Shown piece by piece: positions 25,747-34,495 of a stretch of DNA of 64,000 bases. The translations under genes and the position numbers were made by a program. Source of the DNA: Pseudomonadota bacterium (GTDB lineage: Bacteria; Pseudomonadota; Gammaproteobacteria; Burkholderiales; Burkholderiaceae_B); the NCBI GenBank assembly GCA_023387815.1, contig JAEWHK010000010.1, positions 50,017 to 114,016 on the forward strand. The letters run 5' to 3'. Under the pieces are notes generated by a model that had not been told where the DNA came from, did no database searches, and worked only from the letters and a program-made list of their open reading frames with translations. How positions within the stretch are numbered: position 1 is the stretch's first letter; every line of letters begins with the position of its first letter.

Positions 25747-26146
25747 TCCGTACTCTGCTATCTCGAAAATGAAATTTTCATTATTCTGAATAATAAACAC
25801 ATTTGAAATATTCAACGACCGGGATAACCCTAGTCTTGGCGCGAATGACAAAGTAAGGCTATCCGGGAAATGAATAGGCCGACGAGATATAGGAATTATT
25901 GAAGCAGTAGAAAAGTCGCGTCCGGAACGCCCGGGACTAGCAACAAACACCGGCCGAACCGAACTGGAACGGAATCGGACGTAAGGGGCTGACCAGGACA
26001 GCATCGTCAGATCAGCGCTCAGGTCAGAATCGGACAGTCCGGAACAGGAATATGGGTAGGACTGGAAAAATTGTAGAAATGCGATGAGGGGTGAAGTCAG
26101 ATCCGATGCATCACAGCGTCACCGGATCCGAATTCAGGACAGGCCA
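25747..26146. other. 400-base gap upstream of the regulator operon
   Basis: It holds the presumed promoter and leader of the XRE-cupin operon and the 3' region of the M20 gene. The immediate 70 bases upstream of the regulator are AT-rich with FIIQNNENF-like TTATTCTGAATAATAA symmetry near 25779-25796, a possible operator. GATCCG (26100-26105) and CGGATC (26123-26128) form a 6-bp stem behind the M20 gene without a U-run. No reading frame here looks like a gene. Confidence 0.55.
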
Positions 26147-27340
26147 TCAGGCTGTCTTGGCGGATAGATAGGTTTCGGCAAGTCGAATCCAGTAGCTGGC
26201 GCCGATGGGGATGAGATTGTCGTTGAAATCGTAGCTGGGGTTATGCAGCATGCAGGGGCCAAGGCCATGATCCGGCTCGCGATGATTGCCATCGCCATTG
26301 CCCAGGAACACATAGCTGCCTGGCCGCTCGCGCAGGAAGAAGGAAAAGTCTTCGGACGGCATCACCTGCACATGCTCGCGAACCATCTCCTGACTTTTGT
26401 CGCCGTACAGTGATTCCATGACCTGACGGCAGAATTCCGTTTCATCGGGCGTATTGACCAGCGCGGGATAACGTCGATCAAACTCCACCTCGCAGGTGCA
26501 GCCGAAACTCTCGGCAATCTGGCCGGCAAGCTCTCGCATCCGCTTTTCGATCAGATCGATCACCTCTTCGGAAAAACAGCGCACCGCACCACCCATCCAG
26601 CCGCCGTCCGGAATCACATTATTGGCCGAACCCACGTGAATCTGTGTAATGGAAAGAACCGCCGGATCGATGGGGCGCACCGAACGGGACACGATGGTTT
26701 GCAGCGCCGTCGCAAGATGGGCGATGGCGGGCACAGGATCGGCGCAGTCTGCCGGCGCGGCAGCGTGACCACCCTTGCCCGAAATCGTAATTCTGAAGAC
26801 GTTGGAAGAGGCCATCAGGGGTCCGCTGCGATAGCCGAAAGCCCCTTCAGGCAGGCCCGGCCAGTTGTGCATGCCGAAAATGGCGTCGCAAGGAAAACGA
26901 TCCAGAAGCCCGTCGTCGAGCATAGCTTTGGCACCCGCGGCACCTTCTTCTGCCGGTTGGAAAATCAGGTGTACCGTGCCGTCGAACTGACGGGTTTCGT
27001 TCAGGTGGCGTGCTGCTGTCAGCAGCATGGTTGTATGACCATCATGCCCACAGCCATGCATTTTCCCTTCATGAGTGGACCGATGCGCAAATTTGTTCTC
27101 TTCCTGCATGGGAAGCGCATCCATGTCTGCCCGCAGTCCAATGGATTTGCTGGAATTACCCGCCTTGATTGTGGCCACGATACCCGTTTTACCAATGCCG
27201 GTTTCGTGAGGAATGCCCCACTCCTTCAATTTGTCGCTGATGACCTGAGCAGTGCGATTCTCTTCATAGGCCAGTTCGGGGTGCGCATGAATATCCCGGC
27301 GGACATCCACCATTTCCTGAAGGTTCTTGATTTCTAACAT
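26147..27340 (-). CDS. M20-family amidohydrolase (hippurate hydrolase/aminoacylase-like)
   Basis: 397 aa. Metal ligands are seen in MHGCGHDGHTTMLL (about 93-106), with EEGAAGAKAM (catalytic Glu near 130) and FGMHNWPGLPEG. SFFLRERPGSYVFLGNG near the C-terminus is the last His/Glu region. It hydrolyses N-acyl amino acids or similar amides in the cytoplasm. It lies upstream of the XRE-cupin operon on the same strand but separated by 400 bases, so joint function is possible, not shown. Confidence 0.92.
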   Translation of the reverse strand: MLEIKNLQEMVDVRRDIHAHPELAYEENRTAQVISDKLKEWGIPHETGIGKTGIVATIKAGNSSKSIGLRADMDALPMQEENKFAHRSTHEGKMHGCGHDGHTTMLLTAARHLNETRQFDGTVHLIFQPAEEGAAGAKAMLDDGLLDRFPCDAIFGMHNWPGLPEGAFGYRSGPLMASSNVFRITISGKGGHAAAPADCADPVPAIAHLATALQTIVSRSVRPIDPAVLSITQIHVGSANNVIPDGGWMGGAVRCFSEEVIDLIEKRMRELAGQIAESFGCTCEVEFDRRYPALVNTPDETEFCRQVMESLYGDKSQEMVREHVQVMPSEDFSFFLRERPGSYVFLGNGDGNHREPDHGLGPCMLHNPSYDFNDNLIPIGASYWIRLAETYLSAKTA

Positions 27341-27447
27341 TATTTATTCCGGAGATTCCAACAGGATCATCATAATCCGGTTTCAGCGACCGGGTAAAGT
27401 CGCTTTTCGTTTTTCGGAATAAAGCGGTGTTTTTCGAAAAAATGCGG

Positions 27448-28449
27448 TTATTCGAACGCCGCAGCTGCGCGCTGCAGACGGTCGCTGACTGCGTCCCAGG
27501 CCGCGTCACCCGGCAGGCGCTGGATCAGCAGATGATCCAGATGCTGCTGATCTGCATCGCGCAACAGGGCATACAGATCGTGCGCATACTGCACCGGATC
27601 CTGCGCCACGCGGTGCCATTGCACCTGTGGTGACAGGTCTGAAGGCGCCGCCTCGAATGCGTAGACCGCCCAGCGCTCGTTTGCAGGACGCCCGGCCAGC
27701 AGTGTACTCACCTGCTCGTCATCAAACAGACTCAAACGCGTGTCAGGCGCGTAATGCGCCTTCAGCGTACCCGATGCCCGCGGAACGGCCGCATCCGGCA
27801 GTGCCGGCGGATACCCCAGCACCTGTTCAAGCTGCGCCGCAGAGATATGGCCTGGACGCAGCAATACCACCGGTATGCCCTGCGCGATGCGCGAGACATC
27901 CACGATGGTCGATTCAATACCGATTTCCGTATCGCCACCATCCAGCACCGGCATGCCATCGAGATATTCCTGTGGAAACTCCTCTCTTACATGCTGCGCG
28001 CGCGTTGGTGAGACGTGACCAAAGCGGTTCGCAGACGGCGCGGCAATACCAGCCTGGCCTGATGCTCTCAATGCGGCAAAAGCGCGGATGAGTGCCATGG
28101 CGACGGGGTGGGAGGGGCAGCGCAAGCCAATACTGTCCTGCCCGCCAGTCACGGCAGCATCAATGGCAGGATTTTTGGGAAGAATCAGGGTCAGCGGCCC
28201 GGGCCAGAAGGCATCGATGAGCGCCTTTGCTTCCTTCGGGATATCGCTGGTCCAGTAGGACAGATCGGCTTCCGGCGCAACATGCACGATGAGCGGATGA
28301 TTGGCCGGGCGCTGTTTGGCCTGATAGATTTTTGCCACTGCAGCGGCACTCTCGGCATCTGCACCCAGTCCATAGACGGTTTCGGTCGGCAATGCGACCA
28401 GCCCGCCCTGATCCAGCACGCGGGCTGCATGCTCGATCGCAGAAGTCAT
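27448..28449 (-). CDS. tsaC: L-threonylcarbamoyladenylate synthase, long Sua5 form
   Basis: 333 aa from the ATG at 28449, which has AGGA seven bases upstream; a GTG at 28473 overlapping the purK stop is the alternative but lacks a ribosome site. Residues 5-200 are the YrdC domain (GGLVALPTETVYGLGADAES, KQRPANHPLIVHV). Residues 230-333 are the extra Sua5 domain (APDTRLSLFDDEQV). It makes threonylcarbamoyl-AMP for t6A37 of tRNA. Follows purK, as in other Burkholderiales. Confidence 0.94.
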   Translation of the reverse strand: MTSAIEHAARVLDQGGLVALPTETVYGLGADAESAAAVAKIYQAKQRPANHPLIVHVAPEADLSYWTSDIPKEAKALIDAFWPGPLTLILPKNPAIDAAVTGGQDSIGLRCPSHPVAMALIRAFAALRASGQAGIAAPSANRFGHVSPTRAQHVREEFPQEYLDGMPVLDGGDTEIGIESTIVDVSRIAQGIPVVLLRPGHISAAQLEQVLGYPPALPDAAVPRASGTLKAHYAPDTRLSLFDDEQVSTLLAGRPANERWAVYAFEAAPSDLSPQVQWHRVAQDPVQYAHDLYALLRDADQQHLDHLLIQRLPGDAAWDAVSDRLQRAAAAFE

Positions 28450-28469
28450 GTTTGAATCCTGAAATTCGC

Positions 28470-29657
28470 TCACGACAGGATGGTCCGGATGCCCAGTTTA
28501 CGAATCACGTCGCGCGCACGTTCCTTGGCTTCTTCGATGGTTGGCGCCACGATGTTGATATGTCCGACCTTGCGGCCCGGACGCGGCTCATCCTTGCCGT
28601 ACAGGTGCAGCGACACGCCCGGAATGGCCAGAATCTCTGCCCATTGCGGCTCGCGCGCATGCGCGGCATTGCCATTGAACCAGCAGTCGCCCAGAATATT
28701 GAGCATAACTACCGGAGTGAGCAGCTCGGTGGAGCCCAGAGGCATGCCGGTCATAACACGCACCTGCTGTTCAAACTGACTGGTGACGCAGGCATCCATG
28801 GTGTAGTGACCACTGTTGTGTGGCCGCGGTGCGATTTCATTTGCAATCAGACGACCGTCGGTCAGCACAAAGAATTCGACACACAAAACACCCTGATAAT
28901 TCAGACCATCGGCAATGCGCAAGGCTGCCTCGCGAGCTTTGGCGGCAATATCTTCCCTGACCAGGTCAGGCGCCACCACGGTGCTTGCCAGAATTCCGTT
29001 TTCGTGCGTATTGATCCCGATAGGGAAAATGGCGGTCTCGCCGGAAATCGCTCGGGCCATGACAACTGAAATTTCATGATCCAGTGGCAACATGGCTTCC
29101 AGCACGCAGGGAATTTGACCGAAGACACGAAACGCTTCCAGAGCCTCTTCACGCGACGAAACGCGCTGCTGACCCTTGCCGTCGTAACCAAGTCGGGCCA
29201 CTTTCAGAATACCAGGGAACAAAGAGGCATCGGCCTGTTCCAGATCTTCATTGCTGCGAACTTCACAGTACGGAGCAACGTCGATATCCAGTGCGCTGAT
29301 AAACGCCTTTTCGGCAATGCGATCCTGCACGACAGCGACCGCGGCGGCTCCGGGTGTGACGCGGCAGCTTGCCGCCAGCTGTTTCAGGCTGCTGGCAGGT
29401 ACATTTTCAAATTCGGTTGTTACCGCAGGCGTGAGGGTTGCAAGTTCCTTCAGGGCCACAATATCATCATAGGCGGCTGACATATGACGTTCGGCCACCA
29501 TGCCTGCCGGACTATTGCCGGAAGGGTCCAGAACCACCACCTTGTAGCCCAGTTTCTGGGCTTCATGGCAGAACATGCGGCCAAGCTGGCCACCGCCAAG
29601 CATACCCAGCCATTCGCCAGGATAAATACGGTCAGAAAGTGCGATTGGTGTTTGCAT
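28470..29657 (-). CDS. purK: 5-(carboxyamino)imidazole ribonucleotide synthase
   Basis: 395 aa ATP-grasp enzyme. LGMLGGGQLGRMFCHEAQKLG (about 17-37) is the conserved PurK start. LKVARLGYDGKGQ is the ATP-binding strand and EIAPRPHNSGHYTMDACVTSQFEQ the catalytic loop. It carboxylates AIR with bicarbonate and ATP. Follows purE by 32 bases containing part of a 15-bp duplication. Confidence 0.96.
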   Translation of the reverse strand: MQTPIALSDRIYPGEWLGMLGGGQLGRMFCHEAQKLGYKVVVLDPSGNSPAGMVAERHMSAAYDDIVALKELATLTPAVTTEFENVPASSLKQLAASCRVTPGAAAVAVVQDRIAEKAFISALDIDVAPYCEVRSNEDLEQADASLFPGILKVARLGYDGKGQQRVSSREEALEAFRVFGQIPCVLEAMLPLDHEISVVMARAISGETAIFPIGINTHENGILASTVVAPDLVREDIAAKAREAALRIADGLNYQGVLCVEFFVLTDGRLIANEIAPRPHNSGHYTMDACVTSQFEQQVRVMTGMPLGSTELLTPVVMLNILGDCWFNGNAAHAREPQWAEILAIPGVSLHLYGKDEPRPGRKVGHINIVAPTIEEAKERARDVIRKLGIRTILS

Positions 29658-29673
29658 TGCGTTCAGGTCTTCT

Positions 29674-29703
29674 TTCAGTTCTGCGTTGTTCAGTTCTGCG
29701 TTG
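29674..29703. repeat. 15-bp tandem duplication over the purE stop codon
   Basis: TTCAGTTCTGCGTTG at 29674-29688 and again, identically, at 29689-29703. The purE stop (29690-29692) is in the second copy; because the period is a multiple of three, the codons Thr-Gln-Asn-stop are repeated in frame just after the real stop. Confidence 0.97.
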
Positions 29704-30250
29704 CGGGCGGCAGGCTCATGGCGCGCGCCGCCTCGGTCTGTTTCTCGCGAAAGCTGCGCAGCTTCTCACGCAGCGTGGCATCGTTCATGGCCAGCATGGC
29801 TATGACATGCAGCGCCGCATTGGCGGCACCCGCTTCGCCGATGGCGAACGTGGCTACCGGAATACCCTTGGGCATTTGCACAATGGATAACAGCGAATCT
29901 TCACCACGCAGATAACGTGATGGTACAGGAACACCAAAGACAGGAACCTCGGTCAGTGCCGCCATCATGCCTGGCAAATGCGCTGCACCGCCCGCCCCTG
30001 CGATAATGGCACGAAGACCATTGTCATAGGCAGCGGCGCCGTATTGCGCCATGTCCTGGGGCATACGATGTGCTGAAATCACCTGGGCCTTATACGGAAC
30101 GCCGAACTGTTCAAGCATCTGTGTGGCGTTTTTCATGACCTCCCAGTCGCTGGAAGATCCCATGATGACGCCAACAACAGCCTGCTGCGTCTGGCCATTG
30201 GCTGACTGACTATCGTTCTGGTTTGTACCTGGACTGACGGTTTGGTTCAT
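29690..30250 (-). CDS. purE: 5-(carboxyamino)imidazole ribonucleotide mutase
   Basis: 186 aa. VVGVIMGSSSDWEVMKNATQMLEQFG with VISAHRMPQDM gives the class I PurE active site (SSSD and SAHR). GAGGAAHLPGMMAALTEVPVFGVP is the phosphate-binding region. About 24 extra residues rich in Gln/Asn/Ser precede the domain. It converts N5-CAIR to CAIR. It starts 10 bases after purC. Confidence 0.95.
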   Translation of the reverse strand: MNQTVSPGTNQNDSQSANGQTQQAVVGVIMGSSSDWEVMKNATQMLEQFGVPYKAQVISAHRMPQDMAQYGAAAYDNGLRAIIAGAGGAAHLPGMMAALTEVPVFGVPVPSRYLRGEDSLLSIVQMPKGIPVATFAIGEAGAANAALHVIAMLAMNDATLREKLRSFREKQTEAARAMSLPPATQN

Positions 30251-30260
30251 GGCAACACAC

Positions 30261-31142
30261 TCACCCGATCAGGCGGGTTGCCGCCTCGCGATATTTGTCG
30301 GCTGTTTTCTGCAGTACGTCCTGCGGCAGACGAGGCGCTGGCGCCGTCTTGTCCCAATCCTGAGTTTCAAGCCAGTCGCGCACAAACTGCTTATCGAAGG
30401 AGGCAGGGCTGGTACCGGTTTGATAGGAATCGGCCGGCCAGAAACGGGAAGAATCGGGCGTCAGCACTTCGTCCATGAGGTGAAGCTGGCCTTTTTCATC
30501 CAGGCCAAATTCGAATTTGGTATCGGCGATGAGAATGCCTTTTTCCGCCGCGTAGTCGGCCGCTTCTGAATACAGGCGCAGCGTGATATCGCGGATCTGT
30601 TCAGCCACTTCCGGCCCGACTTCGGCCACCACGTGATCGAACGACACATTTTCATCATGCGATCCCATTTCAGCCTTGGCTGCCGGCGTAAAAATGGGCT
30701 GATCCAGCTTCTGTGCCTGTACCAGACCTGCAGGCAGTGTAACGCCACAAATGGCACCGGTCTTGCGATAATCATTCCATCCTGAACCAATCAGGTAACC
30801 ACGCGCCACGGCCTCGACCAGTACGGGTTTGAGCCGTTTGACCACCATGGCCCTGCCGCGGACCTGATCCGCCTCTGAAGGCTGAACCACCGATTCAGGT
30901 GCGATGCCGGTCACATGCGTGGGAATAATGTGGCCGAGCTTTTTCAGCCAGAATTCGGTCAGTTCCGTGAGTACCTGACCTTTGCCAGGGATGGGATCGT
31001 CCAGAATCACATCGAACGCAGAAATACGGTCTGTTGCGACAATAAGCAGTTTGTCGTCGCCAACGGCATACATGTCACGAACTTTGCCACGTGCCAGCAG
31101 CGGCAGAGACTGGATATCAGATTGAAGAAGCGCAGATGTCAC
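30261..31142 (-). CDS. purC: SAICAR synthetase
   Basis: 293 aa with a GTG start preceded by [35 protein letters not shown] is the conserved N-terminal ATP-binding region; [12 protein letters not shown] and [13 protein letters not shown] are the active-site motifs. The long form typical of betaproteobacteria and yeast. It joins aspartate to CAIR. First gene of purC-purE-purK-tsaC. Confidence 0.95.
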   Translation of the reverse strand: MTSALLQSDIQSLPLLARGKVRDMYAVGDDKLLIVATDRISAFDVILDDPIPGKGQVLTELTEFWLKKLGHIIPTHVTGIAPESVVQPSEADQVRGRAMVVKRLKPVLVEAVARGYLIGSGWNDYRKTGAICGVTLPAGLVQAQKLDQPIFTPAAKAEMGSHDENVSFDHVVAEVGPEVAEQIRDITLRLYSEAADYAAEKGILIADTKFEFGLDEKGQLHLMDEVLTPDSSRFWPADSYQTGTSPASFDKQFVRDWLETQDWDKTAPAPRLPQDVLQKTADKYREAATRLIG

Positions 31143-31570
31143 TGGGAATCCTTTGCAGGGAAATTATTACCCCTGACGCGAAGGCATAGCGCAATGCCAC
31201 CGCCACAGGGCAACGGAACGGAAACGGGAATAATCCGCCATTTTACCGCTATCTACGGCGCAAGACAGAAAAAATCCCGCCATCGGCCCGCAATCGCTGC
31301 CGGACCAGGGAACTGCGAAGCGTCAGCCAACGCATATGATTGTGTCGGTATTCTGCCGATTAAAAAACCCCGCTACGACACTTTGTCGCAGCGGGGTCCA
31401 CAGACAGGCCACCCCGGAGGGTGGCACTTGTAGCCTGATAGGTCAGTCTGATCTGAATTGCGGGTAATCGGCCTATCCTTGATATGCCCCCATTTCAGCG
31501 GAACTGTCCTGGTTGTTTGGCTGACTAGGTTAATGGCCGACCCTTGAATGGTTCGACCCTGGTAATGCGC
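31143..31570. other. 428-base gap between fba and purC
   Basis: It contains the fba terminator (31362-31397), then a small perfect hairpin GCCACCC-CGGA-GGGTGGC (31408-31425) upstream of it, and roughly 220 bases serving as purC promoter and leader. No riboswitch class I can recognise and no convincing small gene. Confidence 0.6.
31362..31397 (-). terminator. Rho-independent terminator of fba
   Basis: On the minus strand ACCCCGCT(31397-31390)...AGCGGGGT(31374-31367), with an inner CGAC/GTCG pairing and a short loop, followed by six T. A strong classical terminator between fba and purC. Confidence 0.88.
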
Positions 31571-32635
31571 TTACTTGACCTGCTGGGCCAGTTTACCTGC
31601 CGCATAGGCCGCAGCCATATCGCTCAGCGGGATAGGTTTGATTTTGCTGGCGTTGCCTGCCGTACCGAATTCCTGGTAACGAGCCACGCAGATTTTCTTG
31701 GCTGCTTCGCGGGCAGGTTTGTTGTATTCGCGAGGATCGAACTTGCCTGGATTTTCGGCCAGGAAGCGGCGAATTGCACCTGTCATGGCAAGGCGGATAT
31801 CGGTATCGATATTCACTTTGCGTACGCCGAACTTGATGGCTTCCTGAATTTCTTCAACGGGAACGCCATAGGTTTCTTTCATATCGCCGCCAAATTCGCG
31901 GATTTCAGCCAGCAGTTCCTGAGGAACACTGGAGCTGCCGTGCATGACCAGGTGTGTGTTGGGCAGGCGGGCGTGAATTTCCTTGATGCGGTTGATGGAC
32001 AGAATGTCGCCAGTGGGCTTGCGTGTGAATTTATACGCGCCGTGGCTGGTTCCGATAGCAATAGCCAGGGCATCCAGCTGCGTCTGGCGTACGAAATCGG
32101 CAGCCTGTTCAGGATCGGTAAGCAGCTGTTCCATGGTCATGGTACCTTCTGCGCCGTGTCCGTCTTCCTTGTCGCCTTTCATGGTTTCCAGAGAACCCAG
32201 GCAACCCAGTTCACCCTCAACGGTGACACCCACTTTGTGCGCCAGATCCACAACCTGTTTGGTCACGTCTACGTTGTATTCGTATTCGGCAATGGTTTTG
32301 CCATCGGCCTTGAGGGAACCGTCCATCATCACGCTTGAAAAGCCCAGATTGATGGCGCCCTGACAGATTTCAGGAGACTGGCCATGGTCCTGGTGCATCA
32401 CAACCGGAATTTCAGGATAGCTCTCTACCGCGGCCTGGATCAGATACTTGAGGAACCCTTCCCCTGCGTATTTACGCGCACCTGCAGAAGCCTGCATGAT
32501 GACGGGACTATTGGTTTCCTTGGCCGCTTCCATGATGGCCTGGACCTGCTCCAGATTGTTTACGTTGAAGGCGGGAATGCCATAGCCGTTTTCTGCGGCA
32601 TGATCCAGTAATTGGCGCATAGAAACGAGTGCCAT
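31571..32635 (-). CDS. fba: Fructose-1,6-bisphosphate aldolase, class II
   Basis: 354 aa. [30 protein letters not shown] (about 78-107) has the zinc-ligand His and catalytic Asp. [10 protein letters not shown] and [13 protein letters not shown] give further metal ligands, and [13 protein letters not shown] the phosphate site. This is the FbaA/CbbA subgroup common in Burkholderiales. Cleaves fructose bisphosphate to triose phosphates. AGGAG site. Followed by its own terminator. Confidence 0.96.
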   Translation of the reverse strand: MALVSMRQLLDHAAENGYGIPAFNVNNLEQVQAIMEAAKETNSPVIMQASAGARKYAGEGFLKYLIQAAVESYPEIPVVMHQDHGQSPEICQGAINLGFSSVMMDGSLKADGKTIAEYEYNVDVTKQVVDLAHKVGVTVEGELGCLGSLETMKGDKEDGHGAEGTMTMEQLLTDPEQAADFVRQTQLDALAIAIGTSHGAYKFTRKPTGDILSINRIKEIHARLPNTHLVMHGSSSVPQELLAEIREFGGDMKETYGVPVEEIQEAIKFGVRKVNIDTDIRLAMTGAIRRFLAENPGKFDPREYNKPAREAAKKICVARYQEFGTAGNASKIKPIPLSDMAAAYAAGKLAQQVK

Positions 32636-32863
32636 GTAACGATCTCCTGAAATTGAAATTTATCTGAATAGTCCTATTTTAAGTGGGAATCCATCGGTAG
32701 GGCTCGGCAAACCCGCTTTTTACCAAATTTACCAATTGTGACAGCGGGAATCACTGAAGCTGTCGTCAAGGCCTGCACCAGAATCGTGCATAATAAGCGC
32801 AACGATTGAACCTGCTTAACAGATGCGCGCGGCAGTTAATCTGCCGGCAGCGCAGGTGCATGT

Positions 32864-33496
32864 CTACTTTGCTGAAGGCGTGCGTCTGGCAGATTTGGGT
32901 CTGAACGCGTTTACAACGTCAGTATGAGTTTCAATATAAGGCCCGCCGATAAGATCTATGCAATACGGGACGGCCGCAAAAATACCCGGTACCTTCACCC
33001 CGCCCTGCTCGTCGCGCAAACCTTCCAGGGTTTCCTGAATGGCTTTGGGCTGTCCGGGCAGATTGATGATCAGGGCCGCGTGATCAGCCGTTTCGCGAAT
33101 GACGGCAACCTGGCGGGATAGAATGGCGGTGGGGACAAAGGCCAGACTGATCTGACGCATTTGTTCGCCAAATCCCGGCATTTCTTTGGTCGCAACCGCC
33201 AGCGTGGCTTCCGGCGTGATGTCGCGCCGGACCGGACCAGTACCACCTGTCGTCAGAACCAGATCACAGCCGACCTCATCCACCAGTTCAATAAGCGCGT
33301 CAGAAATGGCCTGCTGCTCATCCGCAATCAGCCGGCTGACAGTACGAAATGGCGTTTGCATTGCGCGGGTCAGCCAGGATTCCAGTGACGGGATCCCTTT
33401 GTCCTCGTAGACACCGGAGCTGGCCCTGTCCGACACGGACACCAGGCCGACAATGAGTTCATCGGGATGAGACCGCTTTATTACGTTTGTATTCAT
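32864..33496 (-). CDS. mog: Molybdopterin adenylyltransferase, Mog/MoaB family
   Basis: 210 aa from the ATG at 33496, whose ATGA overlaps the stop of the nitrilase-family gene; an upstream in-frame start would overlap it by 43 bases. IVGLVSVSDRASSGVYEDKGIP opens the domain. VLTTGGTGPVRRDITPEAT is the nucleotide/pterin motif and ALIINLPGQPKAIQETL the C-terminal one. It activates molybdopterin with ATP before Mo insertion. No other moa/moe gene is nearby. Confidence 0.92.
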   Translation of the reverse strand: MNTNVIKRSHPDELIVGLVSVSDRASSGVYEDKGIPSLESWLTRAMQTPFRTVSRLIADEQQAISDALIELVDEVGCDLVLTTGGTGPVRRDITPEATLAVATKEMPGFGEQMRQISLAFVPTAILSRQVAVIRETADHAALIINLPGQPKAIQETLEGLRDEQGGVKVPGIFAAVPYCIDLIGGPYIETHTDVVNAFRPKSARRTPSAK

Positions 33497-34335
33497 TTCG
33501 AGGGTGATACCTGATAGCGACGGTTTTGAAGACAAGGCAGCAATTCGCGTACCTCTTTAATGCGTGCTGATGAGAGCGTATGCACGGCAAGCCCGGGATC
33601 GCTGGTCGCCGTTGCCAGCACCATGCCCAGCGGATCCACAACCATGCTGAGGCCACAGTTGCGCGGCGCCGTCTGACCGGATGCCAGCAGATAGCTGGTG
33701 TTTTCTATGGCACGAGCCCGCAGCAGAATTTCCCAGTGGTTTTCCTTGAGCGGACCAGCCAGCCAGGCCGCACTGACCGAGAGGACATCCACCCCCTGGT
33801 CAATCAGCGCACGCGCCAGTTCGGGGAAGCGCAGGTCATAACAATTGATGAGGCCAATACGGAAGTCCCTGATATCGAAAATACCCAGTTCCTTATTGGT
33901 GTCGCCAAAACTGCCTGGACGGACTTTGTCGGATTCCTTGAACTTGAAGGCATCGTAGACGTGCATTTTCGTGTAACGAACAACCTCATTGCCTTTATTG
34001 TCAAAGACCAACAACTGATTCGTGACCCGTTCGTCACCGGCCTGGTCTGCCAGGCTGAGCACACCGACCACGATATGCATATTGTTTTCGCAGGCCAGAT
34101 CCTGCATAAAGCTGATGAACGCCGGCGCATTTTTACCGGCTGTTTCGCGCAGTTCCGGCAGTGGCGAACCAAACGAGCACATGGATGCCTCAGGCAGGAC
34201 CAGAAGTTCAACCTGTTGTGCAGCGGCCTGCGCAACCAATTCGCGGATATGCGCCTTATTGGGTTCAATGTCGTTCACGGCAGCAAACTGCCCGACGCCG
34301 ACTTTCAATTGTGATTTATCTGCTGTGCTTTCCAT
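33493..34335 (-). CDS. Carbon-nitrogen hydrolase (nitrilase superfamily)
   Basis: 280 aa from the ATG at 34335 (AGGTG site); a GTG three codons upstream is possible. The Glu-Lys-Cys triad is Glu49 (LPEAS), Lys123 (YTKMHVYD) and Cys165 (LINCYDLRFPELAR). Probably an omega-amidase or deaminated-glutathione amidase type, judged from CYDLRFPE. Translationally coupled to mog by ATGA overlap, although no functional link is known. Confidence 0.9.
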   Translation of the reverse strand: MESTADKSQLKVGVGQFAAVNDIEPNKAHIRELVAQAAAQQVELLVLPEASMCSFGSPLPELRETAGKNAPAFISFMQDLACENNMHIVVGVLSLADQAGDERVTNQLLVFDNKGNEVVRYTKMHVYDAFKFKESDKVRPGSFGDTNKELGIFDIRDFRIGLINCYDLRFPELARALIDQGVDVLSVSAAWLAGPLKENHWEILLRARAIENTSYLLASGQTAPRNCGLSMVVDPLGMVLATATSDPGLAVHTLSSARIKEVRELLPCLQNRRYQVSPSK

Positions 34336-34495
34336 GTGATGCACCTGATTGGAAGATGAATTCCATTATGCAATAGATTGACACTCATGTGGCTGAACAG
34401 TGGCCGGGCTTCGGAATCCCGACATAGACAATACGCGATCAGTGCGGAGTGGTCGGTGCAGTGCGGTCAATACTATCCCGGGCAGCGTTGTGCAA

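Noticed and set aside
25747..26004. 86-residue N-terminal extension of the XRE-cupin regulator
   Set aside because: Arg/Ser/Pro-rich, no homology-like features, and the helix-turn-helix domain starts properly after the ATG at 25746.
27430..27441. TTTTTCGAAAAA palindrome before tsaC stop side
   Set aside because: AT-rich 12-bp palindromes are common by chance; no stable loop or second element.
31543..31560. GGTTCGACCC, resembling a tRNA T-arm
   Set aside because: No acceptor stem, anticodon arm or D-arm can be folded around it.
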